Shown: piece by piece, positions 14,430 through 22,029 of the stretch
Numbering within the stretch: the first letter of the stretch is position 1
Layout: each line of letters opens with the position of its first letter
Origin: CAZPAV01 sp964584755
Lineage (GTDB): Bacteria > Actinomycetota > Acidimicrobiia > Spongiisociales > UBA5794
Assembly: GCA_964584755.1 (NCBI GenBank)
Contig: CAZPAV010000042.1
Location: forward strand, 1 to 23,873
DNA: 23,873 nt
Reading direction: 5' to 3'
Made by a program: the position numbers and the translations under genes
The notes under the pieces: generated by a model
What the model saw: the letters and a program-made list of their open reading frames with translations, nothing else
Databases searched by the model: none
Told to the model about the DNA's origin: nothing

Positions 14430-15614
14430 CTAGAGGCCCCGGGACCGTGAGGCGACGCCGCCGCGGCGGGCAGGGAGGGACTCGAGGAGCTGCACGACCT
14501 CTCGCAGGTCACGCACCGACGCGGCGGCGAGGAGGTCGTCGACGTACGGCAACGCGGCGCGCATCCCGCGTGTCTCCGGGGCGAACCCGGGCCGGCCGGC
14601 GAGGGGGTTGAGCCAGACGACGCGGTGCACGGAGCGGGAGAGCCTCGCCATCTCCTGACCGAGCAGCTCGGGATCGCCGGTGTCCCAGCCGTCCGAGATC
14701 ACGAGCGCGATCGCGCCCCCGCGGGTCACCCGCCGTGACCACTCCCGGTTGAAGACGCGCAACGCCTCCCCGATGCGGGTCCCGCCCGACCAGTCCTGGA
14801 CGACACCCGAGACCCGGGCGAGCGCCTCGCCGGGGCTGCGCCGGCGCATCTCCCGGGTGATGTGGGTGAGGCGGGTGGCGAACACGAACGCCTCCACCCG
14901 TCCCAGCCGTCCCTGCGCCGCATGGACGAAGTGGAGGAACATCTCCGTGTACCGCTCCATGGAACCGCTCACGTCGGCGATGACGACGAGCGGCCGCCGC
15001 CGTGGTCGGCGACGCGCCCGGGCGAGCGGGATGAGATCGCCGGCAGGGCCCGTCATGCGGCGCAACGTCCGTCGCAGGTCGGGTCGGGTGCCGTCGCGGG
15101 CGGGTCGCCAGCGTCGCGACATGGCCTCGGCCGGGCGCCACATCATGTGGGCGATGAGGAGCCTCACCTCCGCCGCCTCGGCGGCGGTGAGCTCCCCGAA
15201 GTCCCGCGTGGCGAGGCGCTCGAGCCAGGAGCCGCCGACGATCTCCTCGAGCCGTTCACTCGCCGTGGGCGGTGCGCCGGCGACGTCCGCCAGCACGGGG
15301 AGCGAGCCGTGCACGACCTCCTCGCCGTCGGCGGTCGCGTCGGGTTCGTCGCGACCGGCCGGCCCGGGCCCCGCTCCCAGGAAGAACCGCGCGAACGCCT
15401 CCTCGAACGGTGGGACGTCCGCGGGCCGGGTCACGGCCACCGCGGCCAGCGCGGCGCGGAGGTCGTCCCGGTCGGCGAAGCCGACGATCCGTGCCGCCTC
15501 GACGAGATCCCGGCTCGTCCCGGGGCCGAGTCGCAGTCCCCGCGCCCGGAGGTACCGGGCGAACCGCAGGAGGTTCGGGACGACCTCTGTGGTGACCGGG
15601 CTCCTCATCGCCAT
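14430..15614 (-). CDS. coxE: CoxE-like VWA-domain maturation protein
   Basis: 394 residues. The N-terminal half is helical (FARYLRARGLRLGPGTSRDLVEA and so on), with an acidic linker around residue 90. The C-terminal half is a von Willebrand factor A domain with an intact metal-ion-dependent adhesion site: DVSGSM (Asp214, Ser216, Ser218), the later Thr in SGGTRIGEAL, and the Asp of ISDGWDTGD. CoxE works with the AAA+ ATPase CoxD in maturing the active site of CO dehydrogenase-type enzymes; the same role is inferred here. I chose ATG 15614; GTG at 15617 and ATG at 15608 are in frame and nearby. The gap after the coxD stop is 28 bases. Confidence 0.9.
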   Translation of the reverse strand: MAMRSPVTTEVVPNLLRFARYLRARGLRLGPGTSRDLVEAARIVGFADRDDLRAALAAVAVTRPADVPPFEEAFARFFLGAGPGPAGRDEPDATADGEEVVHGSLPVLADVAGAPPTASERLEEIVGGSWLERLATRDFGELTAAEAAEVRLLIAHMMWRPAEAMSRRWRPARDGTRPDLRRTLRRMTGPAGDLIPLARARRRPRRRPLVVIADVSGSMERYTEMFLHFVHAAQGRLGRVEAFVFATRLTHITREMRRRSPGEALARVSGVVQDWSGGTRIGEALRVFNREWSRRVTRGGAIALVISDGWDTGDPELLGQEMARLSRSVHRVVWLNPLAGRPGFAPETRGMRAALPYVDDLLAAASVRDLREVVQLLESLPARRGGVASRSRGL

Positions 15615-15642
15615 CACGGTCGCCGGCGCCGGGCCCCGCGCC

Positions 15643-16515
15643 TCATCCCACGAGCTCCTCCAGGCCGTTCGCCCGGACCCGCTCGAGGTCCTCCTGGTAC
15701 TTGAGGACGACGCCCAAGGTCTCCTCCACCCCGTCGGGATCGAGCCGGTCCTTGCCCAGCACCACGAGCGCAGACGCCCAGTCGAGGGTCTCGGCGACAC
15801 CGGGAGGCTTGAACAGATCCATGGAGCGGAGCCGTTGCATGGCGGTGGCGAGCGTGGCGGCGAGCCGCGCGTCGATCTCCGGCGCCTTGCGCCGCAGGAT
15901 GGCGAGCTCTCGCTCGAAGTCGGGGTAGTCGATCCAGTGGTAGATGCAGCGCCGCTTCAGGGCATCGTGGATCTCCCGGGTCCGGTTCGAGGTGATGACG
16001 ACGACCGGGGGAACCTCGGCCCGGACGGTCTCCACCTCGGGGATCGTGACCTGGAAGTCCGAGAGGAGCTCGAGGAGGTACGCCTCGAACTCCTCGTCGG
16101 CGCGGTCGAGCTCGTCGATGAGGAGGACCGGCCTCCGACCGCGGGCCGCCTCCTCGACGGCCCGCAGCAGGGGACGTGCGATGAGGTACTCGCGGCTCAT
16201 GATGTCCCCCACCTCGGCGCGGGCGCCCCCCGCCTCGGCGAGGCGGATGGCGAGCATCTGCCGGGCGTAGTCCCACTCGTACAGGGCCTGGCTGACGTCG
16301 AGTCCTTCGTAGCACTGCAGGCGGATGAGCTCGGCGTCGAGGATCGCGGCGAGCACCTTCGCCACCTCGGTCTTGCCCACCCCGGCCTCGCCCTCGAGGA
16401 AGAGGGGCTTGCCCATCTGGAGCGCGAGATGGACCGCGATCGCGAGGGAGCGGTCGGCGACGTACCGTTCTCGTTCGAGGGCGGCCTGGACTTCCTCGAC
16501 GGTGGCGGGGATCAT
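15643..16515 (-). CDS. coxD: CoxD-like MoxR-family AAA+ ATPase
   Basis: 290 residues. Walker A is GEAGVGKT (42-49), Walker B LLIDELD (131-137), and sensor 1 VVVITSNRTRE; the C-terminal lid is the helical MoxR type. MoxR ATPases paired with VWA proteins act as chaperones for metal-centre insertion; CoxD is needed to build the active site of CO dehydrogenase in Oligotropha. This is the first gene of the eight-gene cox operon. The ATG at 16515 lies six bases after a TACCCT box set in TGA-TACCCT, so the operon transcript is probably leaderless. A 6-base inverted repeat brackets that promoter. The malic enzyme gene ends 41 bases upstream in the same direction. Confidence 0.92.
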   Translation of the reverse strand: MIPATVEEVQAALERERYVADRSLAIAVHLALQMGKPLFLEGEAGVGKTEVAKVLAAILDAELIRLQCYEGLDVSQALYEWDYARQMLAIRLAEAGGARAEVGDIMSREYLIARPLLRAVEEAARGRRPVLLIDELDRADEEFEAYLLELLSDFQVTIPEVETVRAEVPPVVVITSNRTREIHDALKRRCIYHWIDYPDFERELAILRRKAPEIDARLAATLATAMQRLRSMDLFKPPGVAETLDWASALVVLGKDRLDPDGVEETLGVVLKYQEDLERVRANGLEELVG

Positions 16516-16536
16516 GGGCGCAGGGTATCAGCGCCC
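16516..16536. promoter_or_regulatory. Cox operon promoter inside an inverted repeat
   Basis: The minus-strand -10 box TACCCT (16527-16522), extended by an upstream TGN, is six bases from the coxD ATG. GGGCGC (16516-16521) and GCGCCC (16531-16536) form a perfect inverted repeat around it. It could be an operator for the operon, or the stem could serve as a terminator for the malic enzyme gene that ends 20 bases upstream. Confidence 0.5.
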
Positions 16537-16556
16537 GGGGAGCCGCCGCGCGACGC

Positions 16557-18263
16557 TCACCCTCCGGCGGGTCGATAGGGGAGGTACACCGGCTCCCACA
16601 TCGCGGCGGCGATGAGCGACTCGACGTCCTCGACCGGGTCGGCGACCCCCTCGGCGATCGCCTGCTCCGCCACCGCCACCGCCACCCGCCGCGACACGGC
16701 GCGCACCTCCTCGATGACCGGGTAGATCTGCCCGCGCGCCAGCGCCTCGGGTCCGACGGAGTCGGCGAGGGCCCGCGCCGCGGCGAGGAACATGCCGTCG
16801 GTGACCTCGCGGGCACCGACGGCGAGGATGGCGAGCCCCATGCCGGGGAAGATGAACACGTTGTTGGCCTGGCCGATGAGCCGGGTGGTGCCGGCGACGG
16901 TCACCGGCGGGAAGGGACTCCCCGTAGCGACGATGGCGCGGCCCTCGGTCCACCGGAGCGCGTCCTCGGGCGTCACCTCGGTGTGGCTCGTCGGGTTGGA
17001 GAGCGGGAGGACGATGGGCCGCTCGACGTGGCGCGCCACCTCCCGCACGACGGCCTCGGTGAAGAGTCCCGGCCGGCCGCTCACGCCCACCAGGACGCTC
17101 GGTCGGACGTTGCGCACCACGTCCTCGAGGCTGATCGGTGTCGCCTGGACCTCCCAGCCGGCCACGAGTGCCGCCGGGACGGCGAGATGCCGTTTGATCT
17201 CGCTGAGATCCGTCCGGTCGTCGACGACGAGCCCCCGGCTGTCGAGGACGAAGATCCGGGTACGGGCCTCCTGGGGGGAGATGCCGTCGGCGACCATCGC
17301 CGCTGCGATCTGGTCGCGGATGCCGACGCCAGCGGATCCGGCGCCGACGATGACGACCCGATGCTCGGTCAGCTTGCCCCCGGCGTGACGGGTCGCCGCG
17401 ATCATCCCCCCCACGACCATGGCCGCGGTGCCCTGGATGTCGTCGTTGAAGGAGGGCAGCACCTTCCGGTAGCGCTGGAGGTTCGTGAAGCTCGTGACGT
17501 TGGCGAAGTCCTCCCACTGGAGGAGGGCGCCCGGGAACACTTCGCGGACCGCCTGGACGAACTCGTCGACGAGGTCGAAGTACGCGTCCCCCCGCAGGCG
17601 CGGCGCTCGGTAGCCGAGGTACAGCGGGTCGGCGAGGAGCTCCTCGTTGTTCGTGCCCACGTCGAGCGAGATGGGCATGCACCGGGCCGGGTGGATCCCG
17701 GCCGCCGCGGTGTACAGCGCGAGCTTCCCGATCGGGATGCCGAGGCCGCCCGCCCCCTGGTCGCCGATCCCGAGGATGCGCTCGTTGTCGGTGACGACGA
17801 TGACCGGCGGCTCGGCGACACGTTGGGCGAGGAGGACGTCGACGATGCGCCCCCGATCCCGGGGGGTGATGTAGACGCCGCGCGCCCGTCGGTAGATCCG
17901 GCTCCAGTGGCTGCACGCCTGCGCCACCGTCGGGGTGTAGATGATCGGGACGATGTCGGCGAGGTTGCCGATCACGTACCGGAAGAACAGCGTCTCGTTC
18001 CGGTCCATGAGGCTGTTGAGGAAGATGTTCCGACCCAGGTCGGTGGTCTTCAGGTCGTACTGGACCTGGACCCGGGCGAGCTGCTCGTCGATGGTGGACA
18101 CGTGGTCGGGGAGGAGACCGGTGAGCCCGAACACGGACCGTTCCTCCCGGGTGAAGGCGTCCCCCTTGCTCAACAAGGAATCCTGGAGGAGCGCCTTCCC
18201 CCGTTTCATGACCGCGAGATACCGTTCACCGGTCTCGTGATCGACGAGCTCTCGCAGCTTCAT
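16557..18263 (-). CDS. maeA: NAD-type malic enzyme (malate to pyruvate, CO2 and NADH)
   Basis: 568 residues, the long form like E. coli MaeA and the eukaryotic enzymes. The N-terminal malic domain (about 60-240) has LLSKGDAFTREER, DRNETLFFRYV and the catalytic Tyr in PIIYTPTVAQAC. The signature VVTDNERILGIGDQGAGGLGIPIGKLALY carries the nucleotide-near residues and catalytic Lys. SFNDDIQGTAAMVVGG holds the metal-binding Asp residues, and VVIVGAGSAGVGI is the dinucleotide fold. PLSNPTSHTEVTPEDAL and GQANNVFIFPGMGLA are also conserved. Cofactor preference is assigned by similarity to the NAD-linked long form. ATG 18263 has AGGAG six bases upstream. It feeds pyruvate from the C4 pool; the cox genes lie just downstream. 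Confidence 0.94.
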   Translation of the reverse strand: MKLRELVDHETGERYLAVMKRGKALLQDSLLSKGDAFTREERSVFGLTGLLPDHVSTIDEQLARVQVQYDLKTTDLGRNIFLNSLMDRNETLFFRYVIGNLADIVPIIYTPTVAQACSHWSRIYRRARGVYITPRDRGRIVDVLLAQRVAEPPVIVVTDNERILGIGDQGAGGLGIPIGKLALYTAAAGIHPARCMPISLDVGTNNEELLADPLYLGYRAPRLRGDAYFDLVDEFVQAVREVFPGALLQWEDFANVTSFTNLQRYRKVLPSFNDDIQGTAAMVVGGMIAATRHAGGKLTEHRVVIVGAGSAGVGIRDQIAAAMVADGISPQEARTRIFVLDSRGLVVDDRTDLSEIKRHLAVPAALVAGWEVQATPISLEDVVRNVRPSVLVGVSGRPGLFTEAVVREVARHVERPIVLPLSNPTSHTEVTPEDALRWTEGRAIVATGSPFPPVTVAGTTRLIGQANNVFIFPGMGLAILAVGAREVTDGMFLAAARALADSVGPEALARGQIYPVIEEVRAVSRRVAVAVAEQAIAEGVADPVEDVESLIAAAMWEPVYLPYRPAGG

Positions 18264-18326
18264 GGTCGTCTCCTCACGTGGATCGTCATCCCGTGCGCCG
18301 ACCCGGCACGGCCGGAGCGAGGGGCC

Positions 18327-18337
18327 GGAGGCCCTCC
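18327..18337. repeat. Near-palindrome GGAGG-C-CCTCC in the malic enzyme leader
   Basis: Eleven bases with 5-base arms. It is the reverse complement of the site at 18460-18470 in the same intergenic region; see that entry. It lies between the proposed malic enzyme promoter and its start codon. Confidence 0.35.
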
Positions 18338-18407
18338 CCCTTGGACCCGCCACGCGGATCGGCGGTTGCACCGGACGACCCGGACCGGCACGCGGTTCGT
18401 CCCTTGC

Positions 18408-18413
18408 AGCATA
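18408..18413 (-). promoter_or_regulatory. Possible -10 box of the malic enzyme gene
   Basis: TATGCT on the minus strand, 144 bases before the ATG at 18263; this would give a long leader of about 138 bases, unlike the other genes here. The leader contains several GC-rich stems (for example ACCGCC / GGCGGGT), but I recognise no known riboswitch. Confidence 0.35.
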
Positions 18414-18458
18414 TCCGGCGCGCCTTCCCTTCCCAGGGTCGTTCGTCCCGCGGGGCGC

Positions 18459-18471
18459 CGGAGGGCCTCCG
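18459..18471. promoter_or_regulatory. Palindrome at the -35 position of the CLC gene
   Basis: CGGAGG / CCTCCG with one central base, ending 8 bases before the TAGCGT -10 box. It sits where a -35 box or operator would lie and shares GGAGG-S-CCTCC with the site at 18327-18337. Confidence 0.4.
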
Positions 18472-18479
18472 CACTGCGG

Positions 18480-18485
18480 TAGCGT
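18480..18485 (+). promoter_or_regulatory. -10 box of the CLC gene
   Basis: TAGCGT, seven bases before ATG 18493, no ribosome site between: leaderless-type spacing. Confidence 0.55.
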
Positions 18486-18492
18486 GCGGTCG

Positions 18493-20514
18493 ATGTCCAC
18501 GCTGCGGGAGTGGCTGACGCGCACGGTCCGGTCGCGGGGGACGGCGACGTTCCTGCTCGCGTCCCTCGTCCTCGGCGTGCTCGTCGGCCTCGGCGCCGCC
18601 ACGCTCATCGTCTCCATTCGCCTCGTCGGAGATCTCGTCGCCTGGGTCCGGCAGACCCTGGGGTGGCCGGCGCCGTGGATCGCCCTCGTGAGCGTCCCGG
18701 TCGGGATCCTCGCCTCGTGGCTCCTCGACCGCCGCTTCGGACCGGGCGTGGCCGGCGGCGGCGTGGCCGACACGATGGTCGGCCTCGCCCTCGAGGCTGG
18801 CTATCTGCCGACCCGCCGCATCTTCGCCAAGATCGCGGCCACGGCGGCCACCATCGGGATGGGCGGATCGGGGGGACGGGAGGGTCCCATCGTCCTCATC
18901 GGCGGAACGATCGGCTCCTCCTTCGCCCGCTACACCCGCTTCGGTCAGGACCAGGTGCGCAGCCTGGTCGCCGCCGGCGCCGGTGCCGGCATCGGCGCGG
19001 TGTTCAACGCCCCCATCGCGGGAATGCTCTTCGCGATGGAGGTGATCCTCCAGTCCTTCGCCATCCGCCACCTCAACGCGGTGGTCATCGTCTCGGTGGC
19101 GGCGGCGGTCACCACCCAGCGGCTCGTCGGCGACGAGACCTTCCTGCGCGGCCCCGCCCACGTGCTCGACGATCCCCGCCAGCTCGTCCTCTACGCGGTG
19201 CTCGGCCTCCTCTCGGTGGCGTTTGGCTACCTGTTCCTCCGGGCCCTCTTCCTCACCGAGGCGGTCGATCTGCCGCGTCCCTTCCCCAGGGCGGTTCGCC
19301 CCCTCCTCGCCGGCGTCGGGGTGGGCGCCCTCGGGCTCCTCTTCCCCAACGCGCTCGGCACCGGCCAGGGCTTCCTCGGGGAGCTCCTGCGACTCTCGCC
19401 GCAGAACGCCGCCGGGTTCCTGTGGTGGGGGCTCCTCGCCTTCGCCGCGGTCAAGGCGGTGACCGCGGCGATGACCCACGCCTCCGGCGGCAGCGTGGGG
19501 TCGTTCATGCCCTCGATGGTCGTCGGCGGCGCCGTCGGCGCAGGCTTCGCCCTCCTCATCGCCCCCTTCTGGCACCTCTCCACGATCAACCCGGGCGCCT
19601 TCGCCGTCGTGGGGATGGCGAGCACGCTGGCGGTCGTGGCCCGGGCGCCGCTGACCTCGATCATCCTCGTGTTCGAGATCACCGGCGACTACGGACTCGT
19701 CCTCCCCCTCATGCTCGCCGCGGTGGCAGCGACCGTCCTCGCCGACCGCGTCCATCCCGACAACGCCTACCGGCTCTCCCTCCGCCACAAGGGGATCCAC
19801 CTCCCCAAGGGAGAGGACATCGACCTCCTCGACACCGTCCTCGTCGGCGACGTCATGTCCCAGGTGCCGGCCGTGCCTCCGAGGATGACCCTGCGCGAGC
19901 TCGAGGAGGTCCTCGACCGGGGGCACCATCACGGTCTGCCCGTCGTCGACGGCGGCCGGCTCGTGGGGATCGTCACCCTCACCGATCTCGCCCGCATGGG
20001 CGGCCCCAGCGACGAGGTCACCGTCGCCGACGCCATGACCGCCAAGCCCATCACCGTCACCCCGTCCATGCCGGTCTCGGCTGCCCTGGCCCGCATGGCG
20101 TCGCTGGGGATCGGACGGATGCCGGTCGTCGACGAACGGGACATCACCCGTCTGGTGGGCATGTTCCGGCGGGAGTCGGTGGTCCGTGCCTACCACCACG
20201 CCCTCGGCACCACCACGGGACGGGAGCTGTACCGGGAACGGGTTCGCCTCCGCAGCCAGCCCGGCACCGTCTTCTTCGAGGTACCGGTGCGGCGCGGCTC
20301 GCCGCTCGCCGGCCAGGAGGTGCGGCAGGTGCGGTGGCCGGAGGGCTCGACGCTCGTCTCCGTCCGCCGCGGGCCCTCGGTGATCATCCCCCACGGGACG
20401 ACCAGCCTCCAGGTGGGCGACACCCTGACGCTGTTCGGGACCGGAGAGGCCCGGGAACGGGTCTTCGCCATGGCAGAGCCGACCGCCGCACCCGACACGC
20501 CACCGCCCGCCTGA
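18493..20514 (+). CDS. CLC-family chloride channel/transporter with CBS pair and RCK_C tail
   Basis: 673 residues. The membrane core (about 15-435) shows the ion-path motifs: GREGPIVLIGG (128-138) with the gating Glu130, GSFMPSMVVGG (336-346), and Tyr426 in the last core helix. The first motif, normally GSGIPE, is GGGVAD (88-93), without the usual Ser and Pro. In helix H, LFAMEVIL (179-186) keeps the first Glu, but the next residue, the proton glutamate of antiporters, is Val184 as in channel-type CLCs. Two CBS domains follow (about 450-575; VGDVMSQVPAV and VADAMTAKPITV), which often bind adenine nucleotides. An RCK_C/TrkA_C-like domain lies at about 595-660 (FFEVPVRRGSPLAGQEV through VGDTLTLFG). 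The ATG follows a leaderless promoter; a hairpin follows the stop. Confidence 0.93.
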   Translation: MSTLREWLTRTVRSRGTATFLLASLVLGVLVGLGAATLIVSIRLVGDLVAWVRQTLGWPAPWIALVSVPVGILASWLLDRRFGPGVAGGGVADTMVGLALEAGYLPTRRIFAKIAATAATIGMGGSGGREGPIVLIGGTIGSSFARYTRFGQDQVRSLVAAGAGAGIGAVFNAPIAGMLFAMEVILQSFAIRHLNAVVIVSVAAAVTTQRLVGDETFLRGPAHVLDDPRQLVLYAVLGLLSVAFGYLFLRALFLTEAVDLPRPFPRAVRPLLAGVGVGALGLLFPNALGTGQGFLGELLRLSPQNAAGFLWWGLLAFAAVKAVTAAMTHASGGSVGSFMPSMVVGGAVGAGFALLIAPFWHLSTINPGAFAVVGMASTLAVVARAPLTSIILVFEITGDYGLVLPLMLAAVAATVLADRVHPDNAYRLSLRHKGIHLPKGEDIDLLDTVLVGDVMSQVPAVPPRMTLRELEEVLDRGHHHGLPVVDGGRLVGIVTLTDLARMGGPSDEVTVADAMTAKPITVTPSMPVSAALARMASLGIGRMPVVDERDITRLVGMFRRESVVRAYHHALGTTTGRELYRERVRLRSQPGTVFFEVPVRRGSPLAGQEVRQVRWPEGSTLVSVRRGPSVIIPHGTTSLQVGDTLTLFGTGEARERVFAMAEPTAAPDTPPPA

Positions 20515-20532
20515 CGCCCCAGGGAGGGGGCG
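20515..20532 (+). terminator. Hairpin directly after the CLC stop codon
   Basis: CGCCCC / GGGGCG with a six-base loop, starting on the first base after the CLC TGA. GC-rich with no T-run; it lies upstream of the separate promoter of the next gene. Confidence 0.4.
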
Positions 20533-20569
20533 CGACGATCGACGGCTTCGCTCGGCGCCCGCGAGCCGG

Positions 20570-20575
20570 TACATT
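20570..20575 (+). promoter_or_regulatory. -10 box of the GDP-mannose synthesis gene
   Basis: TACATT, 11 bases before ATG 20587; the transcript would have at most a few leader bases. The AGG just before the ATG is too close to act as a normal ribosome site. Confidence 0.45.
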
Positions 20576-20586
20576 CCAACCCAGGT

Positions 20587-22029
20587 ATGGCTCCGTCGCG
20601 ACCCGAGATCGTCCCGGTCGTCCTCTCCGGAGGGTTCGGCACCCGGCTCTGGCCGGCGTCCCGGGCGCGCCACCCGAAGCAGCTCCTCCCGCTCGTCGGG
20701 GAGGAGACGATGATGAAGGCGACCCTCGACCGGGTCGTGGCCCTCGAGGGGACGACGGACCCGATCGTCGTCTGCAACGAGGGCCACCGCTCCGGCCTGC
20801 GTCGCGAGCTCATCCGGTCGGGGCTGCCGACGGCGGTCATGTACCTCGAGCCGGTGGCCCGCAACACCGCCCCCGCCGCCGCCGTCGCCGCCCTCGACCT
20901 CACCTCCGACGGGGCCGACCCGCTCCTGTTCGTCCTCCCCGCCGACCACGTGATCCGCAACGAGGAGGCGTTCGCCGAGACGGTCGCGGCGGCGCTGCCG
21001 GTGGCCGCCGGAGGACGTCTCCTCACCTTCGGCGCGACCCCGACCTCCCCCGAGACGGGGTACGGCTACATCCGTTTCGGCCCCCCCGTCGCCCCCGGGG
21101 TGCGGGAGGTCGTGCAGTTCACCGAGAAGCCCGACCGGAGCACCGCGGAGGCGTACCTCCTCAGCGGCGCCTACCTGTGGAACTCCGGGATGTTCCTCTT
21201 CCGCGCCTCCACCTACCTCGAGGAGCTCGAGCGCCACGCGCCCGACGTCCTCGCCGCGGCGCGGCGGGCGCTCGCGGGCGCGGTCCGCGCCGGGGCCGTC
21301 GTCCGTCTCGACGCGGAGGCGTTCGCGGCGTCGCCGTCCATCTCCATCGACTACGCGGTCATGGAGAGGACCCACCGCGCCGCGGTCGCCCCGCTCCACG
21401 CCGGATGGAGCGACGTCGGGTCCTGGTCGGCGCTCTGGCAGCTCTCCGAGCACGACGCGCACGGCAACGTCCTTCGCGGCGAGGTCGAGGCCCTGGACAC
21501 CACGAACAGCTACGTCCGGGCCGACGGCCGCCTCGTCGCCACCTTGGGACTGAACAACGTGATCGTCGTCGACACCCCCGACGCCCTCCTCGTCACCCGC
21601 CGCGACCGCGCCCAGGACGTCAAGTTGCTCGTGGACCGTCTCCGGGAGGAGCGCCGGCCGGAGGTGGAGACGGACGGCTGCGAGGACCGCCCCTGGGGCC
21701 GTTTCGTCACGCTCCACCAGGGACCCGGGTACCGGGTGCTCCACATGTGGCTCGACGGCGGGGGGAAGACCTCGCTCCAGACCCACGACCACCGCTCCGA
21801 GTACTGGATCGTCATCCGCGGCGTCGCCCGGATCCGCATCGGGGACGTCGTCCGCCTCGTCCCGGAGCGGGAATCGGTGTTCGTGCCCGCCGGTGAGATC
21901 CACCGGCTCGAGAACCCCCATGCGACGGACACCCTCGAGGTCATCGAGGTGGACGTGGGCACGTACGTCGGCGAGGACGACATCACCCGCTTCGCCGACG
22001 TCTACGGGCGGGCACGCCGACGCGGATGA
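20587..22029 (+). CDS. manC: Bifunctional mannose-1-phosphate guanylyltransferase / mannose-6-phosphate isomerase
   Basis: 480 residues, the typical length of the fused type II PMI-GMP enzymes (ManC/AlgA/XanB group). The N-terminal nucleotidyltransferase has the pyrophosphorylase signature LSGGFGTRLWPASRARHPKQLLPL (residues 13-36), the ARNTAPA loop, PADHVI, and FTEKPD with its active-site Lys. The C-terminal cupin isomerase (about 365-475) has PWGRFVTL, KTSLQTHDHRSEYWIVIRG with the zinc-binding His residues, and PAGEIHRLEN. Together they turn fructose-6-phosphate-derived mannose phosphate into GDP-mannose for glycans, lipoglycans or exopolysaccharide; the intervening phosphomannomutase is not in the window. 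The stop overlaps the next gene (ATGA). It has its own promoter. Confidence 0.95.
   Translation: MAPSRPEIVPVVLSGGFGTRLWPASRARHPKQLLPLVGEETMMKATLDRVVALEGTTDPIVVCNEGHRSGLRRELIRSGLPTAVMYLEPVARNTAPAAAVAALDLTSDGADPLLFVLPADHVIRNEEAFAETVAAALPVAAGGRLLTFGATPTSPETGYGYIRFGPPVAPGVREVVQFTEKPDRSTAEAYLLSGAYLWNSGMFLFRASTYLEELERHAPDVLAAARRALAGAVRAGAVVRLDAEAFAASPSISIDYAVMERTHRAAVAPLHAGWSDVGSWSALWQLSEHDAHGNVLRGEVEALDTTNSYVRADGRLVATLGLNNVIVVDTPDALLVTRRDRAQDVKLLVDRLREERRPEVETDGCEDRPWGRFVTLHQGPGYRVLHMWLDGGGKTSLQTHDHRSEYWIVIRGVARIRIGDVVRLVPERESVFVPAGEIHRLENPHATDTLEVIEVDVGTYVGEDDITRFADVYGRARRRG

Noticed and set aside
13243..14512. Frameshift explanation for the split XdhC genes
   Set aside because: The downstream protein has its own start and a diverged copy of the N-domain, so rejoining the frames would give two N-domains rather than one normal protein. 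The overlap ATGGTGA looks like ordinary translational coupling.
18264..18400. Possible riboswitch in the long malic enzyme leader
   Set aside because: Several GC-rich stems are present, but none matches the conserved cores of fluoride, glycine or other riboswitches that I could check by eye. The promoter position that makes the leader long is itself uncertain.
18286..21921. A 1211-codon open frame on the minus strand across the CLC and manC genes
   Set aside because: It is antisense to two clearly conserved genes. The product is a low-complexity Arg/Gly/Glu/Asp/His-rich sequence typical of the reverse frame of high-GC coding DNA, with no recognisable domain.
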